A stretch of DNA of 64,000 nt from Polaribacter sejongensis (GCF_038024065.1 NZ_CP150667.1:3479501-3543500); one strand, 5' to 3'. Counted from the first letter of the stretch, positions 16,843 through 25,900 are shown. Notes: generated from the letters alone by a model not told the origin. Program-made: numbers and translations.

Positions 16843-17205
16843 ATGAGAAAATTAGTTTTAACATTAACTGTAGCAGTTTTAACAAGTGGAGCAACAGTAT
16901 TTGCAGCAAACGATATCAACACCAACAATGTAGACGAAATTGTGATGGTAGCAACCAACGACGATTTTAAAGAAATTGAAATAAAGGAATTACCAGAAGC
17001 GGTTTCTACCTCAATTTCAAGAGATTTTTCTACAGCCACTGTTGTTAAAGCGTATCTAAATGATAGTGAGCAATACAAGATTGAACTTACTGCAGATGGA
17101 ACAAAAGGTGTAGTTTATTTAGATAAAGAAGGTAACTGGTTAAAAGGTACAGACATTATAACAGCAAAAGAAGAAGGGGATTTTAGTGAAGAAAAAACTG
17201 AGTAG
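16843..17205 (+). CDS. PepSY-like exported protein, array copy 7 (C-terminally extended)
   Basis: The last and longest paralogue, 120 residues. The leader is identical in type to copies 4-6, but the mature part has diverged (IKELPEAVSTSISRDFSTAT, YLNDSEQYKIELTADGTKGV) and the protein gains an acidic tail (EEGDFSEEKTE). It is followed by a terminator-like hairpin, which closes the array before the response regulator gene. Confidence 0.8.
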   Translation: MRKLVLTLTVAVLTSGATVFAANDINTNNVDEIVMVATNDDFKEIEIKELPEAVSTSISRDFSTATVVKAYLNDSEQYKIELTADGTKGVVYLDKEGNWLKGTDIITAKEEGDFSEEKTE

Positions 17206-17248
17206 TAAAAAGGTTTAAATATTTTTTAAACTCAATTTTTCGGAAGAG

Positions 17249-17282
17249 AAAGACATTTTTTAATTAAAATGTCTTTTTTTTT
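17249..17282 (+). terminator. Terminator of the PepSY-like array
   Basis: Stem AAAGACATTTT/AAAATGTCTTT followed by a run of T, 44 nt past the last array stop codon. Confidence 0.75.
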
Positions 17283-17312
17283 GATTACAATCAATTTATC
17301 TTGATATTTTTG
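17281..17312 (+). promoter_or_regulatory. Promoter of the NtrC-type regulator gene
   Basis: TTG (17281-17283), 21-nt spacer, TATTTTTG (17305-17312): a full match to the Bacteroidota TTG/TAnnTTTG pattern, ending 19 nt before the ATG. The regulator therefore has its own promoter, downstream of the array terminator. Confidence 0.6.
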
Positions 17313-17331
17313 TAACAAATGTATAAGCTTT

Positions 17332-18690
17332 ATGAAGGAGATTTTATTAGTTGAAGATGATGTAGCATTTTCAGAAATGTTGAAGCAGTTTCTTAAACGA
17401 CATAAGTATGTTGTAGAGGTGAGTTATAATATAAAAAATGCTTTACAACAGTTAGAAAAGAAGAATTACGATTTAGTTTTTACAGATTTACGTCTTCCTG
17501 ATGGTGATGGAATTGCCTTGTTAAAGCAAATAAAACTTAGTAAAAAGGCTACTCCGGTAGTTTTAATGACTAGTTATGCAGAGGTTTCTACAGCTGTACA
17601 AGCAATGAAACAAGGAGCTTTTGATTATATTTCGAAACCTTTTAACCCAACTGAGGTCTTAGAAGTTATTAGCAATGCTTTAGAAGAAAAAGCAGATGAT
17701 GCTGCCGAACATCAACAAAAACAGCAAAAAGAGGCGAAGCAAGAAAAAGAAAATAGTAATACAGATACTGGTTTTGTAAAAGGTATTAGTAGTTCTTCTA
17801 AAGTTCTTGATGAGTATATCTCTCTTGTAGCTCCTATTAATATGTCTGTGCTGGTTACAGGTGAAAGTGGTACAGGAAAAGAGGTGGTTGCAAAAACAAT
17901 TCATTTACAGAGTCCTAGGCATAACAAACCATTTATAGCGGTAGATTGCGGTGCAATACCTAGGGAAATAGCTTCTAGTGAGTTTTTCGGACATAAAAAA
18001 GGTTCTTTTACAGGTGCTAATGAGGATAAGATTGGGCATTTTGAATCTGCAAATGGAGGGACTCTTTTTTTAGATGAAGTAGGTAATTTGTCTTATGAAA
18101 ATCAAATACAACTGTTACGTGCTTTGCAAGAAAGAAGAATTAAACCGGTTGGAAGTAGTAAAGAAATTAATGTTGATATTCGTTTGATTACCGCAACAAA
18201 TGAAGATTTGCTTTTGGCGGTTGAAAAAGGTGATTTTAGAGAAGATTTGTACCATCGTTTAAATGAATTCTCTATAAAAGTCCCTAATTTAAAAGATAGA
18301 AAAGACGATTTAATCTTATATGCAGATTTCTTTTTAAACAAGGCAAACAAACAGTTGAATAAATCTGTAATTGGTTTTTCTAAAAAAGTATTAACTATTT
18401 TTCAGAATTATCAGTGGCCTGGTAACTTAAGAGAATTGTCTAATGTGATTAAAAGAGCTACTTTATTAACAAAAACAGAAGTTATTGATGTAGATGTTTT
18501 ACCAAGTGAATTAACTAAAGTAAAAGAAAACACCGTTTCATCAAATAAATTTTCTACAAAAGAAAATGAAAAAGTACTTATTATTAGTGCGCTAGAAGAA
18601 GCAGGAAATAATAAGACTCAAGCAGCAAAATTATTAAATGTTACTAGAAAAACACTTTATAATAAAATGAAAGAGTATGACCTTAATTAA
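17332..18690 (+). CDS. Sigma-54-dependent NtrC-family response regulator
   Basis: A 452-residue transcription activator with three parts: a receiver domain (1-120; phospho-acceptor Asp52 in FTDLRLPDGDG, Thr80 and Lys102), an AAA+ sigma-54 interaction domain (about 148-385; Walker A GESGTGKE at 177-184, sigma-54 contact loop GSFTGA at 224-229 in place of the usual GAFTGA, Walker B TLFLDE) and a C-terminal Fis-type helix-turn-helix (NNKTQAAKLLNVTRKTLYNKM). Such proteins bind upstream palindromes and drive sigma-54 RNA polymerase. A Gln/Lys/Glu-rich linker follows the receiver. The convergent hybrid kinase gene overlaps its end and is the likely partner; the adjacent array is a plausible target. 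Confidence 0.92.
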   Translation: MKEILLVEDDVAFSEMLKQFLKRHKYVVEVSYNIKNALQQLEKKNYDLVFTDLRLPDGDGIALLKQIKLSKKATPVVLMTSYAEVSTAVQAMKQGAFDYISKPFNPTEVLEVISNALEEKADDAAEHQQKQQKEAKQEKENSNTDTGFVKGISSSSKVLDEYISLVAPINMSVLVTGESGTGKEVVAKTIHLQSPRHNKPFIAVDCGAIPREIASSEFFGHKKGSFTGANEDKIGHFESANGGTLFLDEVGNLSYENQIQLLRALQERRIKPVGSSKEINVDIRLITATNEDLLLAVEKGDFREDLYHRLNEFSIKVPNLKDRKDDLILYADFFLNKANKQLNKSVIGFSKKVLTIFQNYQWPGNLRELSNVIKRATLLTKTEVIDVDVLPSELTKVKENTVSSNKFSTKENEKVLIISALEEAGNNKTQAAKLLNVTRKTLYNKMKEYDLN

Positions 18691-21112
18691 GGTACTCTTC
18701 TAAAGTTTTTATAAAATTATTTAACTGTTTCTCAAAATCAATAAATTTGGTTTTATCAATAGTTGTTGTAGTTTCAAATACTTCTAAATAAGGAATTACG
18801 ACTTTTACCTCTAGCTGTTTAAACATACTAAGCATCTTGTGGCTTATTTCATTTAGCGTCTTAATATCAGCCTCTTCTTTGGCTTTTATTAGTGTTAAGC
18901 TATTCTTTTTAGTGTCTTCTAAAAAAATTTGTAAGGTGTTTTTTATGGAAGCAATATCATTACCTAAAAAAGATTGTAAAGATTTGATACTAAAACCTAC
19001 AGTTGCTTTTTCTGTACTTTCTACTACTTTGGTTTTAATTGGTATACTACTCGACTTAAAAAAACGATGTAAAACATCTTGAAGCTGGTTGGAGTTAAAT
19101 GGTTTTATCAACACTTCTGCAAAGCCAATTTTTAAATACTCCTCTCTAGAAATATTTGCACGTCCGGTCATGGCAATAATCGGTTGATTTTTATAAAGTT
19201 TATGATTTTTAAGGATTTCCATAAAATGAATTCCATTCATCTTTGGAAGTTGAATATCTGTGATTACAAAATCATATGAAATTTCATCTATAGCATTAAT
19301 CGCATTTTGTGCATTCTCAAATGTGTATACTTCAATATTAAATTGTTTTAAAAAATCATTTAAAAGTAGGCGGACAGAAGCATCATCTTCTACAACAACA
19401 GCGGTTAAGTTAAAAGCGGTAGTTGTCTTTTTAATTTCTTTAGTTTTTATAATTGGTTTGTCAGACAATTTTACCGGTATTTTTAAGGTAAAAGTACTTC
19501 CTATATTTAGTTTGCTATCTAGGGTTAGTTTTCCGCCTAAAAGTTCAACTAGTTTTTTAGAGATGGTTAACCCCAAACCAAAACCTTTTAAATTGTTGTC
19601 GCTTGCATTTTCTGCCTGATTAAAGGCATTAAAAATAGTTGCTTTTTTGTCTTTACTAATCCCGATTCCAGTATCTATAATTAAAATTTCTAAGGTGCTC
19701 TTATGATCTTGTTGCTTTATAGAACTTTGAATAGTAATGGTGCCTTCGTTTGTAAATTTACATGCATTTACAATTAAATTATATAAAATCTGCTTAATTC
19801 GAAATGGATCACTAATAATAAGACTGTTAATAGAATCGTCTTGTTTTACCACAAAGCGTACGGGTTTGTCTTGAATGATGTTTTTCGAATTTAGAATAAT
19901 CTCATTAATATAATTCTCTAGGTTAAAAGGAATAGATTCTATAGCGATATGGCCATTTTCTAGTTTAGAGAATTCTAAAAGATCATTTACTAACTGCCCC
20001 ATATATGTTGATGCGCTTCGTATATGGTCTAAATAATTTTTGTCTTTTGTGTTCTCTGTCGATTTTTGAAGTAATTCACTAAAACCAGAAATAGTACTTA
20101 GCGGAGTTCTTAAATCATGGCTTACCATAGAAATTAACTGCTCTCTACTTTTTAAAAGTGACTGTGTGGTGCTATTCGCCTTTTCTAATTGTAAACGATA
20201 GCGCTGGGTTTTCCAGAAATCACTTAAAATAATTATAGAAAAAATAATAATGATGATAAAACTAATGCCGGCAGCAAATAAGATAATTTTTCTACTCTGG
20301 TTTAATGTTGCTTCTCGTTGCTTATCCATATTAGTAGTATAGAAAAGGATGTCTTTTTCAAGGTTTTCTAACAACTCTTGTAGCTTTCTAGAAATTGTTA
20401 AATCATTATTTATAAGTTCATTTTGTTTTTTTCTTAGATAAAAACGCTGGCTATTGTTTTTGTTTTGAGCCTCTTTTAGCATTTTTCTAGAAATAGAAAC
20501 TAACGAATCTATTTGCTTTTGTTCAATATTATTAATAGAATCTTTTGGTACATATTGGTTTAGAGCCAGTGCAAAATTTTCTAATTTAGAACTCGTTCCG
20601 TTATCAAAATATAAAGGATTTTTAATAAAATCATTTATGGTAATTTTTAAAAGTAAAGAATCTATAGAACCTAATTTATTTATGGCTTCAGTTATAGGTT
20701 TGTTAGAATCATAGTTGGTATTTAGATCTTTTAAATCTATAATGTTTTTCAATTTTTTATCAATAATTAATTTTATACTATCTAAAATAAACTCTTGAGA
20801 ATTGTTAGTAACAATAAGGCTCAGTGAGTCAATTTTTGATACTAATTTTTTATTTTCTTCTAAGTATTCATTAAATTTTGTTGGAGAATTTAACTGTAGT
20901 GCAGCTCTAGCGATACTTTCATTTTTGTATATGTGAGCTATTAAAGTTCCTGTTCTAACAATTACGTTTCTGTCGGAGATATCTTGTTTTTGTAATTGTG
21001 TAAATGTTTTTAGTTCAGAAAGCACTAAAAAACCAGCAATAGTTGCTAAAAGACCAAGTATGATGTAGCCTATTATAACTTTAAAAGTAATATTCTTTTT
21101 TAATGATTTCAT
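18683..21112 (-). CDS. Hybrid sensor histidine kinase with receiver and HPt domains
   Basis: An 809-residue inner-membrane kinase. Transmembrane segments at about 11-32 and 276-297 bracket a largely helical sensor domain of some 240 residues (CHASE3-like in layout, not identified). Then come a DHp domain (His332 in SMVSHDLRTPLS), an HATPase domain (N-box NLIVNACKF, G-boxes DTGIGIS and KGFGLGLTISK), a receiver (Asp619 in ITDIQLPKMNG, Lys670) and an HPt-like domain with His758 in EISHKML. This is a full multistep phosphorelay in one chain, able to pass phosphate to a separate regulator. The gene faces the NtrC-type regulator, with the two stop codons inside one palindrome. Pairing with that regulator is inferred. 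Confidence 0.92.
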   Translation of the reverse strand: MKSLKKNITFKVIIGYIILGLLATIAGFLVLSELKTFTQLQKQDISDRNVIVRTGTLIAHIYKNESIARAALQLNSPTKFNEYLEENKKLVSKIDSLSLIVTNNSQEFILDSIKLIIDKKLKNIIDLKDLNTNYDSNKPITEAINKLGSIDSLLLKITINDFIKNPLYFDNGTSSKLENFALALNQYVPKDSINNIEQKQIDSLVSISRKMLKEAQNKNNSQRFYLRKKQNELINNDLTISRKLQELLENLEKDILFYTTNMDKQREATLNQSRKIILFAAGISFIIIIIFSIIILSDFWKTQRYRLQLEKANSTTQSLLKSREQLISMVSHDLRTPLSTISGFSELLQKSTENTKDKNYLDHIRSASTYMGQLVNDLLEFSKLENGHIAIESIPFNLENYINEIILNSKNIIQDKPVRFVVKQDDSINSLIISDPFRIKQILYNLIVNACKFTNEGTITIQSSIKQQDHKSTLEILIIDTGIGISKDKKATIFNAFNQAENASDNNLKGFGLGLTISKKLVELLGGKLTLDSKLNIGSTFTLKIPVKLSDKPIIKTKEIKKTTTAFNLTAVVVEDDASVRLLLNDFLKQFNIEVYTFENAQNAINAIDEISYDFVITDIQLPKMNGIHFMEILKNHKLYKNQPIIAMTGRANISREEYLKIGFAEVLIKPFNSNQLQDVLHRFFKSSSIPIKTKVVESTEKATVGFSIKSLQSFLGNDIASIKNTLQIFLEDTKKNSLTLIKAKEEADIKTLNEISHKMLSMFKQLEVKVVIPYLEVFETTTTIDKTKFIDFEKQLNNFIKTLEEYLN

Positions 21113-21172
21113 AAAGTAAGAGTGTAATATTTTTTAAAGCATGCTAATTTTATAAAAAAAGCAATATTTTGT

Positions 21173-22390
21173 TTACCTATTCTGATTGAAATAACCAGTT
21201 CCTATACCAATTACACGTTCATAAAAACTACCAAAAGGTTTGTAATAAACAATTACAGTGTATTCATTTTCGGTTTCATAAAATGTGCCCAATATATCAT
21301 TTGTATTTACATTTCCATTAGTATCTAAAGTAACAAAAGTGTAATTATAAAAACCTTGTTTTAAAAGCATATTTGCAGCATAGTATTTTTCCTTAGAATT
21401 ATACTCCATTCTGTTTTCTTCTGTAATATTAAAATCATTAAAAGCACCGTAAACATAAAGATCTTTATTAGCAATAGGTTCATCAGCTAAAACAGAAAAG
21501 TGCATCATTGCATAATCAGCTTCCGTTCTAGAATCATCTGCTTCTATAGTTCTAACCACAAATTGTCCGTTAATATCTGGGTTGTATTTGTATTCGTTAA
21601 ATTGATTAAATGTATAAGGATATAAATAATGATGAAAAACATCTTCCTTTATAACTTTAACTACGTTTAAACTATTATTTCTAATAATTTTATTATCGAA
21701 ATTGAGGTACTCATTTCCTCCCCAAAAATTAGTTTTGTTGGTGTACGTATATAATAATTGATTAGGTTTAAAAAACGTAGGTTGTAAGTCTGTTATTTTT
21801 TCATTCCAATTATTATTTTTTAGAATGACAACATTTATTTCTTGGCTAGGGTTGTTTATCTGTATGTTTGGATGCGTTATAGAAAACTGAACCGTTTGTT
21901 GTGTGTTTAATGTTTTTGTATTTCTACTTCTTTCTACGGATACACCAACTGTTGTGGCATTTTCGTATAAAACAAAACGTCTTGTAAACATAAGCTCGTC
22001 ATAACTATTTAAAACAGATAAAAGGTAGTTTCCACTTTTGGTAATTACGGTATTTACATTCGGTATTTGTACAGAGTAATGGGAGTAACTTTGTAATGTG
22101 TTAAAAGAATTGGTTACTTCTATAATGGTATTTTGGTCAAAACCATTAATGTATTGGCTAGAAGACATTCTGCTAGGTTCCCAATCATGCGTCATGTGTT
22201 CTATTTTGTATTGATAATCTTTACTATCTGCATCTAAATCATCAAAAGATAATTCTAATACAGTGCCTAAAGGAACAATGGCAGAAAAGTTGTTTTCTTG
22301 CAATGGTCTTAACTGAATAGATTTTATGTTTTGCGAAAAAGAGTTTAGGCAAAATAGGATTGAAACAGTGATTAGAAGCTTTTTATACAT
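21173..22390 (-). CDS. Type IX secretion system plug protein (DUF5103)
   Basis: A 405-residue exported protein of the DUF5103 family, known from the structure of the Flavobacterium T9SS translocon as the Plug that blocks the SprA outer-membrane channel when no cargo is engaged. Signal peptide MYKKLLITVSILFCLNSFSQ; the start was placed at 22390 because the longer frame from 22426 adds 12 residues ahead of a complete signal peptide and reaches into the promoter. Family marks include IKSIQLRP near the N-terminus, YKIEHMTHDWEPS, SNYINGF-like SQYINGFDQN, YVYGAFNDF and the C-terminal YYKPFGSFYERVIGIG. The gene is monocistronic. Several T9SS cargo candidates are in the same window. Confidence 0.87.
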   Translation of the reverse strand: MYKKLLITVSILFCLNSFSQNIKSIQLRPLQENNFSAIVPLGTVLELSFDDLDADSKDYQYKIEHMTHDWEPSRMSSSQYINGFDQNTIIEVTNSFNTLQSYSHYSVQIPNVNTVITKSGNYLLSVLNSYDELMFTRRFVLYENATTVGVSVERSRNTKTLNTQQTVQFSITHPNIQINNPSQEINVVILKNNNWNEKITDLQPTFFKPNQLLYTYTNKTNFWGGNEYLNFDNKIIRNNSLNVVKVIKEDVFHHYLYPYTFNQFNEYKYNPDINGQFVVRTIEADDSRTEADYAMMHFSVLADEPIANKDLYVYGAFNDFNITEENRMEYNSKEKYYAANMLLKQGFYNYTFVTLDTNGNVNTNDILGTFYETENEYTVIVYYKPFGSFYERVIGIGTGYFNQNR

Positions 22391-22394
22391 GTTA

Positions 22395-22426
22395 CAAAAA
22401 TAGTGTTCATTTGTTTTAATTATCAA
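22395..22426 (-). promoter_or_regulatory. Promoter of the T9SS plug gene
   Basis: Minus strand: TTG (22426-22424), 21-nt spacer, TATTTTTG (22402-22395). The -7 box ends only 4 nt before the chosen ATG, predicting a leaderless or nearly leaderless transcript. Confidence 0.5.
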
Positions 22427-22549
22427 TATTTAAGCCAAAATTTATAACTAAAACGTTTTCATTTATTCTTATTATTTAGATTAATTATAAATAAGAATAT
22501 TTAACTAAGATAAAAGTTAAAATGTTTCACTCATACATAGCAAAAAGCC

Positions 22550-22557
22550 TAAATTTG
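22550..22557 (+). promoter_or_regulatory. TAnnTTTG -7 box of the nqr operon
   Basis: TAAATTTG, 37 nt before the nqrA start codon, fits the Bacteroidota -7 consensus. No TTG is seen at the right distance upstream. Confidence 0.4.
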
Positions 22558-22594
22558 CTTGATTTTTTAAGATAACTAACAATTCCAATTTACT

Positions 22595-23944
22595 ATGTCA
22601 AAAGACATTCGTATTAAAAAAGGCTTAGATATTAAGCTTATTGGCGCTGCAGAAAAAACGACTAAAGAGGTTTCTTTAAGTAGTATTTATGCGGTTAAGC
22701 CAGAAGACTTTCACGGAATTACACCTAAACTTGTTGCCAAAGAAGGAGCAGAAGTAAAAGCAGGAGAAGTACTTTTTTATTCAAAAAGTGACGAACGCAT
22801 TTTATTTCCTAGTCCTGTTTCTGGTAAAGTAGTAGAGGTTATACGTGGAGCAAGAAGAAAAGTATTAGCAGTTAAAATTTCTGCAGACACAACACAAGAA
22901 TATAAAGATTTCGGGGCTAAAGATGCAGATAAAATGTCTGCAGAAGAAGTTAAGAATCATTTATTTGCTTCTGGTTGTTGGCCATTTGTAAAACAACGTC
23001 CTTTTGATGTTGTTGCAAATCCAAACCAAGCACCTAAAGCTATTTTTGTTTCTGGGTATGCAAGTGCGCCTTTAGCAGCAGATTTAGATTTTACTTTAGC
23101 AGGTAAAGAAGCCGAATTGCAAGCAGCAATTACAGCGGTTTCTAAACTTACTGAAGGTAAAGTGCATGTTTCTGTAGGAGCCAATTCTAACTCACCTTTA
23201 GCTAACATAAAAGGAATAGAATTACATAAGGTTTCTGGTCCGCATCCTTCTGGGAATGTGAGTACTTTAATTGCAAATATAGATCCTATTAACAAAGGAG
23301 AAGTTGTTTGGGTAGTTACACCACAAGACTTAATTGTTATTGGAGAATTACTTTTAACAGGTAAGTATAATGCAACTAGAACGGTAGCTTTAACAGGTTC
23401 TAAATTTAGCAATCCACAATATGTAACTGTTATTGCAGGAGCAACTATTGCAGATGTTACTGCTGGGAATTTAGTAAATGATAATACAAGAATTATTAGT
23501 GGAAACGTACTTTCTGGAAAGCAAGTAAAAGAAGCAGATTCTCTAGGGTATTATGACAATCAGATTACTGCAATTCCAGAAGGAGATGATTATGAATTAT
23601 TTGGTTGGAACAAACCAGTTTTTAATAAAATATCTACATCTAGAGCATTAACTTTTTCTTGGCTAACACCAAAGAAAAAATACGATTTAAATACAAACAC
23701 AAACGGAGAGCATAGAGCATTTGTTGTAACAGGTTCTTACGAAAATGTTTTTCCTTTAGATATTTATCCAATGCAATTGTTAAAAGCATGTATGTATAAA
23801 GATTTAGATGAAATGGAAGCTTTAGGAGGTTACGAAGTAGCTCCAGAAGATTTTGCACTAACAGAATTTATTTGTGTATCTAAACAACCTCACCAGAAAA
23901 TAATACGTGAAGGTTTAGATTTAATGAGAGAAGAATTAGGATAA
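22595..23944 (+). CDS. nqrA: Na+-translocating NADH:quinone reductase subunit A
   Basis: A 449-residue peripheral subunit on the cytoplasmic side of NQR, the respiratory sodium pump that couples NADH oxidation and ubi/menaquinone reduction to Na+ export. No membrane segments. Family features are the N-terminal IRIKKGLDIKL, FHGITPKL, GEVLFYSK, the RPFDVVANP segment and the C-terminal YPMQLLKACMYKDLDEMEALGGYE stretch with FICVSK. First gene of a six-gene operon; 4 nt separate its stop from the nqrB start. Length is normal for the family. Confidence 0.96.
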   Translation: MSKDIRIKKGLDIKLIGAAEKTTKEVSLSSIYAVKPEDFHGITPKLVAKEGAEVKAGEVLFYSKSDERILFPSPVSGKVVEVIRGARRKVLAVKISADTTQEYKDFGAKDADKMSAEEVKNHLFASGCWPFVKQRPFDVVANPNQAPKAIFVSGYASAPLAADLDFTLAGKEAELQAAITAVSKLTEGKVHVSVGANSNSPLANIKGIELHKVSGPHPSGNVSTLIANIDPINKGEVVWVVTPQDLIVIGELLLTGKYNATRTVALTGSKFSNPQYVTVIAGATIADVTAGNLVNDNTRIISGNVLSGKQVKEADSLGYYDNQITAIPEGDDYELFGWNKPVFNKISTSRALTFSWLTPKKKYDLNTNTNGEHRAFVVTGSYENVFPLDIYPMQLLKACMYKDLDEMEALGGYEVAPEDFALTEFICVSKQPHQKIIREGLDLMREELG

Positions 23945-23948
23945 GATT

Positions 23949-25148
23949 ATGGGCTTAAAACAAAATTTACATAATTTAAAAGAGAAATATAAAGGAACCA
24001 AAATGGCACCTGCATTTAATGCAATCCATACCTTTTTATATTTACCAAATGATGTTACTCACGGAGGAACTCATATAAAAGCAGCAGACGATTTAAAGCG
24101 TACCATGAATACGGTAATTATGGCTTTAGTTCCTTGTTTGCTTTTTGGAATGTTTAATGCAGGTTATCAACACTATGCAGCAATAGATGGTTCTTTAAGA
24201 GCAGATGTATTAGCTAACTTTTTTACGTTAGATAATCTTTGGATTGGAATCTTAAAAGTATTACCACTAGTAATTGTTTCTTACGGAGTTGGTCTTGGAG
24301 TAGAATTTATTTTTGCGATCATTAAAGGTCATGAAGTAGAAGAAGGATACTTAGTAACAGGTATGTTAGTACCATTAATTGTACCAGTTGATACACCGTT
24401 ATGGATGTTAGCTGTTGCCGTTGTTTTTGGTGTAGTAATAGGTAAAGAAGTTTTTGGTGGTACAGGAATGAACATCTTAAACCCTGCTTTAACCATTAGA
24501 GCTTTCTTGTTTTTCGCATATCCAACATGGATGTCTGGAGATAAAGTTTGGGTACACGATGCTGTAAATAGAGCAGGAACTGCAGATGCAATTTCTGGTG
24601 AAACTATTTTAGGTAGTTACGCTCAAAACAGTGAAGTAATTTATTCTAATTTTGATAAGTTCATGGGATTCATTCCTGGTTCTGTTGGAGAAACATCTAC
24701 ATTATTAATCCTTTTAGGAGCTGCTTTCTTAATCTTTACTAAGATTGGAAGTTGGAGAATAATTGTTTCTACATTTATAGGAGCAGCCGTTATGGGATTA
24801 ATTTTTAATCAAATTGTAGCCGCAGATATTATTACAGAATCTAGTTCTTTTTATGGATTAATGAATACGGTTTGGTGGGAACACTTAATGATTGGAGGTT
24901 TAGCATTTGGAGCTGTTTTTATGGCTACAGATCCTGTAACAGCATCACAAACAAATAAAGGGAAATGGATTTATGGTTTCTTAATTGGTTTTATGTCAAT
25001 TATGATTCGTGTATTTAATCCAGCGTACCCAGAAGGAGTATTTTTAGCAATCTTATTAATGAATGTTTTTGCTCCAACAATAGACCACTATGTGGTACAA
25101 GGAAATGTAAAGAAAAGATTAAAACGTGCTAAAGTTAAAACTGCCTAA
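23949..25148 (+). CDS. nqrB: Na+-translocating NADH:quinone reductase subunit B
   Basis: A 399-residue integral membrane subunit with about ten transmembrane helices, carrying a covalently bound FMN and part of the Na+ path. The flavin acceptor should be Thr219 in DAISGET (213-219); the more common motif has Ala where Glu218 stands here. Other marks are FNAGYQHY, GGTGMNILNPAL (about 170-181) and the C-terminal FNPAYPEGVFLAILLMN. An attachment enzyme (ApbE-type) is not encoded in the window. Operon position 2; 2 nt lie between its stop and the nqrC start. Confidence 0.96.
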   Translation: MGLKQNLHNLKEKYKGTKMAPAFNAIHTFLYLPNDVTHGGTHIKAADDLKRTMNTVIMALVPCLLFGMFNAGYQHYAAIDGSLRADVLANFFTLDNLWIGILKVLPLVIVSYGVGLGVEFIFAIIKGHEVEEGYLVTGMLVPLIVPVDTPLWMLAVAVVFGVVIGKEVFGGTGMNILNPALTIRAFLFFAYPTWMSGDKVWVHDAVNRAGTADAISGETILGSYAQNSEVIYSNFDKFMGFIPGSVGETSTLLILLGAAFLIFTKIGSWRIIVSTFIGAAVMGLIFNQIVAADIITESSSFYGLMNTVWWEHLMIGGLAFGAVFMATDPVTASQTNKGKWIYGFLIGFMSIMIRVFNPAYPEGVFLAILLMNVFAPTIDHYVVQGNVKKRLKRAKVKTA

Positions 25149-25150
25149 TT

Positions 25151-25897
25151 ATGAGTAAGAGAACAGATAGTAATTCATATACAATGATTTTTGCCGTAGC
25201 AATGGTATTAGTTGTTGGTACTATGTTGGCTTTTACGGCTTCGTCTTTAAGACCAACCATAACAGCGAATCAACGTATAGAAAAACAGCAAAATATCTTG
25301 TACGCTATGGGCGTAAATGATAATGACGAAACAAGTGCAAACTTTGTTTCTACAGATATTGCTCAAGAGGAATTTGAAAAATACATTAAAAAACAATTAG
25401 TTATTCAAGGTGATAAAGTTACTGAGGATGATAAAGCGTTTTTAATTGATATTAAAAAAGAACAAACAAGCGCAAAAGAAGGAAACGAGCGTCGCTTACC
25501 ATTGTTTATTGGTGAGAAAGATGGTGTTACTTTTTATATTGCACCAATTAGAGGTAAAGGACTTTGGGATGCAATTTGGGCTTATATCTCTATAGATAAG
25601 GACATGGTTATACAAGGTGCTTACTTTGATCATAAAGGAGAAACTGCTGGTTTAGGTGCAAACATAAAACAACGTTTTTTTATGGATGATTTTATTGGAG
25701 AACACTTATTATCTAGCAATGGAAACTTTAAAGGAGTTGATGTAGCAAAAGGTAATAACGACCCAATGAACGTAGACAAAACGGATAATGAGGTAGATGC
25801 CATCGCTGGAGCAACAATTACAGGTAACGGAGTGTCTGCAATGATTAAAGATGAGTTAAAGCTTTACATTCCTTATTTTAAAACTTTAAAAAAATAA
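25151..25897 (+). CDS. nqrC: Na+-translocating NADH:quinone reductase subunit C
   Basis: A 248-residue subunit with one N-terminal transmembrane helix (about 12-31) and a periplasmic FMN-binding domain. The covalent FMN site is Thr222 in DAIAGAT (216-222), a slight variant of the usual D-x-x-S/T-G-A-T. The segment GKGLWDAIWAYISID and the HKGETAGLGA loop are family hallmarks. Operon position 3, separated by 3 nt from nqrD. Confidence 0.95.
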   Translation: MSKRTDSNSYTMIFAVAMVLVVGTMLAFTASSLRPTITANQRIEKQQNILYAMGVNDNDETSANFVSTDIAQEEFEKYIKKQLVIQGDKVTEDDKAFLIDIKKEQTSAKEGNERRLPLFIGEKDGVTFYIAPIRGKGLWDAIWAYISIDKDMVIQGAYFDHKGETAGLGANIKQRFFMDDFIGEHLLSSNGNFKGVDVAKGNNDPMNVDKTDNEVDAIAGATITGNGVSAMIKDELKLYIPYFKTLKK

Positions 25898-25900
25898 TTT

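Larger units (their letters stand above)
14326..17205 (+). repeat. Tandem array of seven PepSY-like genes
   Basis: Seven paralogous genes of 109-120 codons, head to tail, with spacers of 61-103 bp that are themselves homologous (for example TTCAATCATAAAATAATTAA and the words TAAGGGATCTTTAATT). Unit lengths are 424, 432, 411, 394, 433 and 423 bp. Copies 3 and 4, and copies 5 and 6, are nearly identical within the pair, indicating recent duplication or gene conversion; copies 1 and 7 are the most diverged. Confidence 0.9.

Noticed and set aside
14326..17205. Array considered as assembly duplication of one gene
   Set aside because: Copies differ by scattered substitutions, copy 7 is extended, and spacers differ in length, so they are real paralogues; only copies 3/4 and 5/6 would be hard to assemble.
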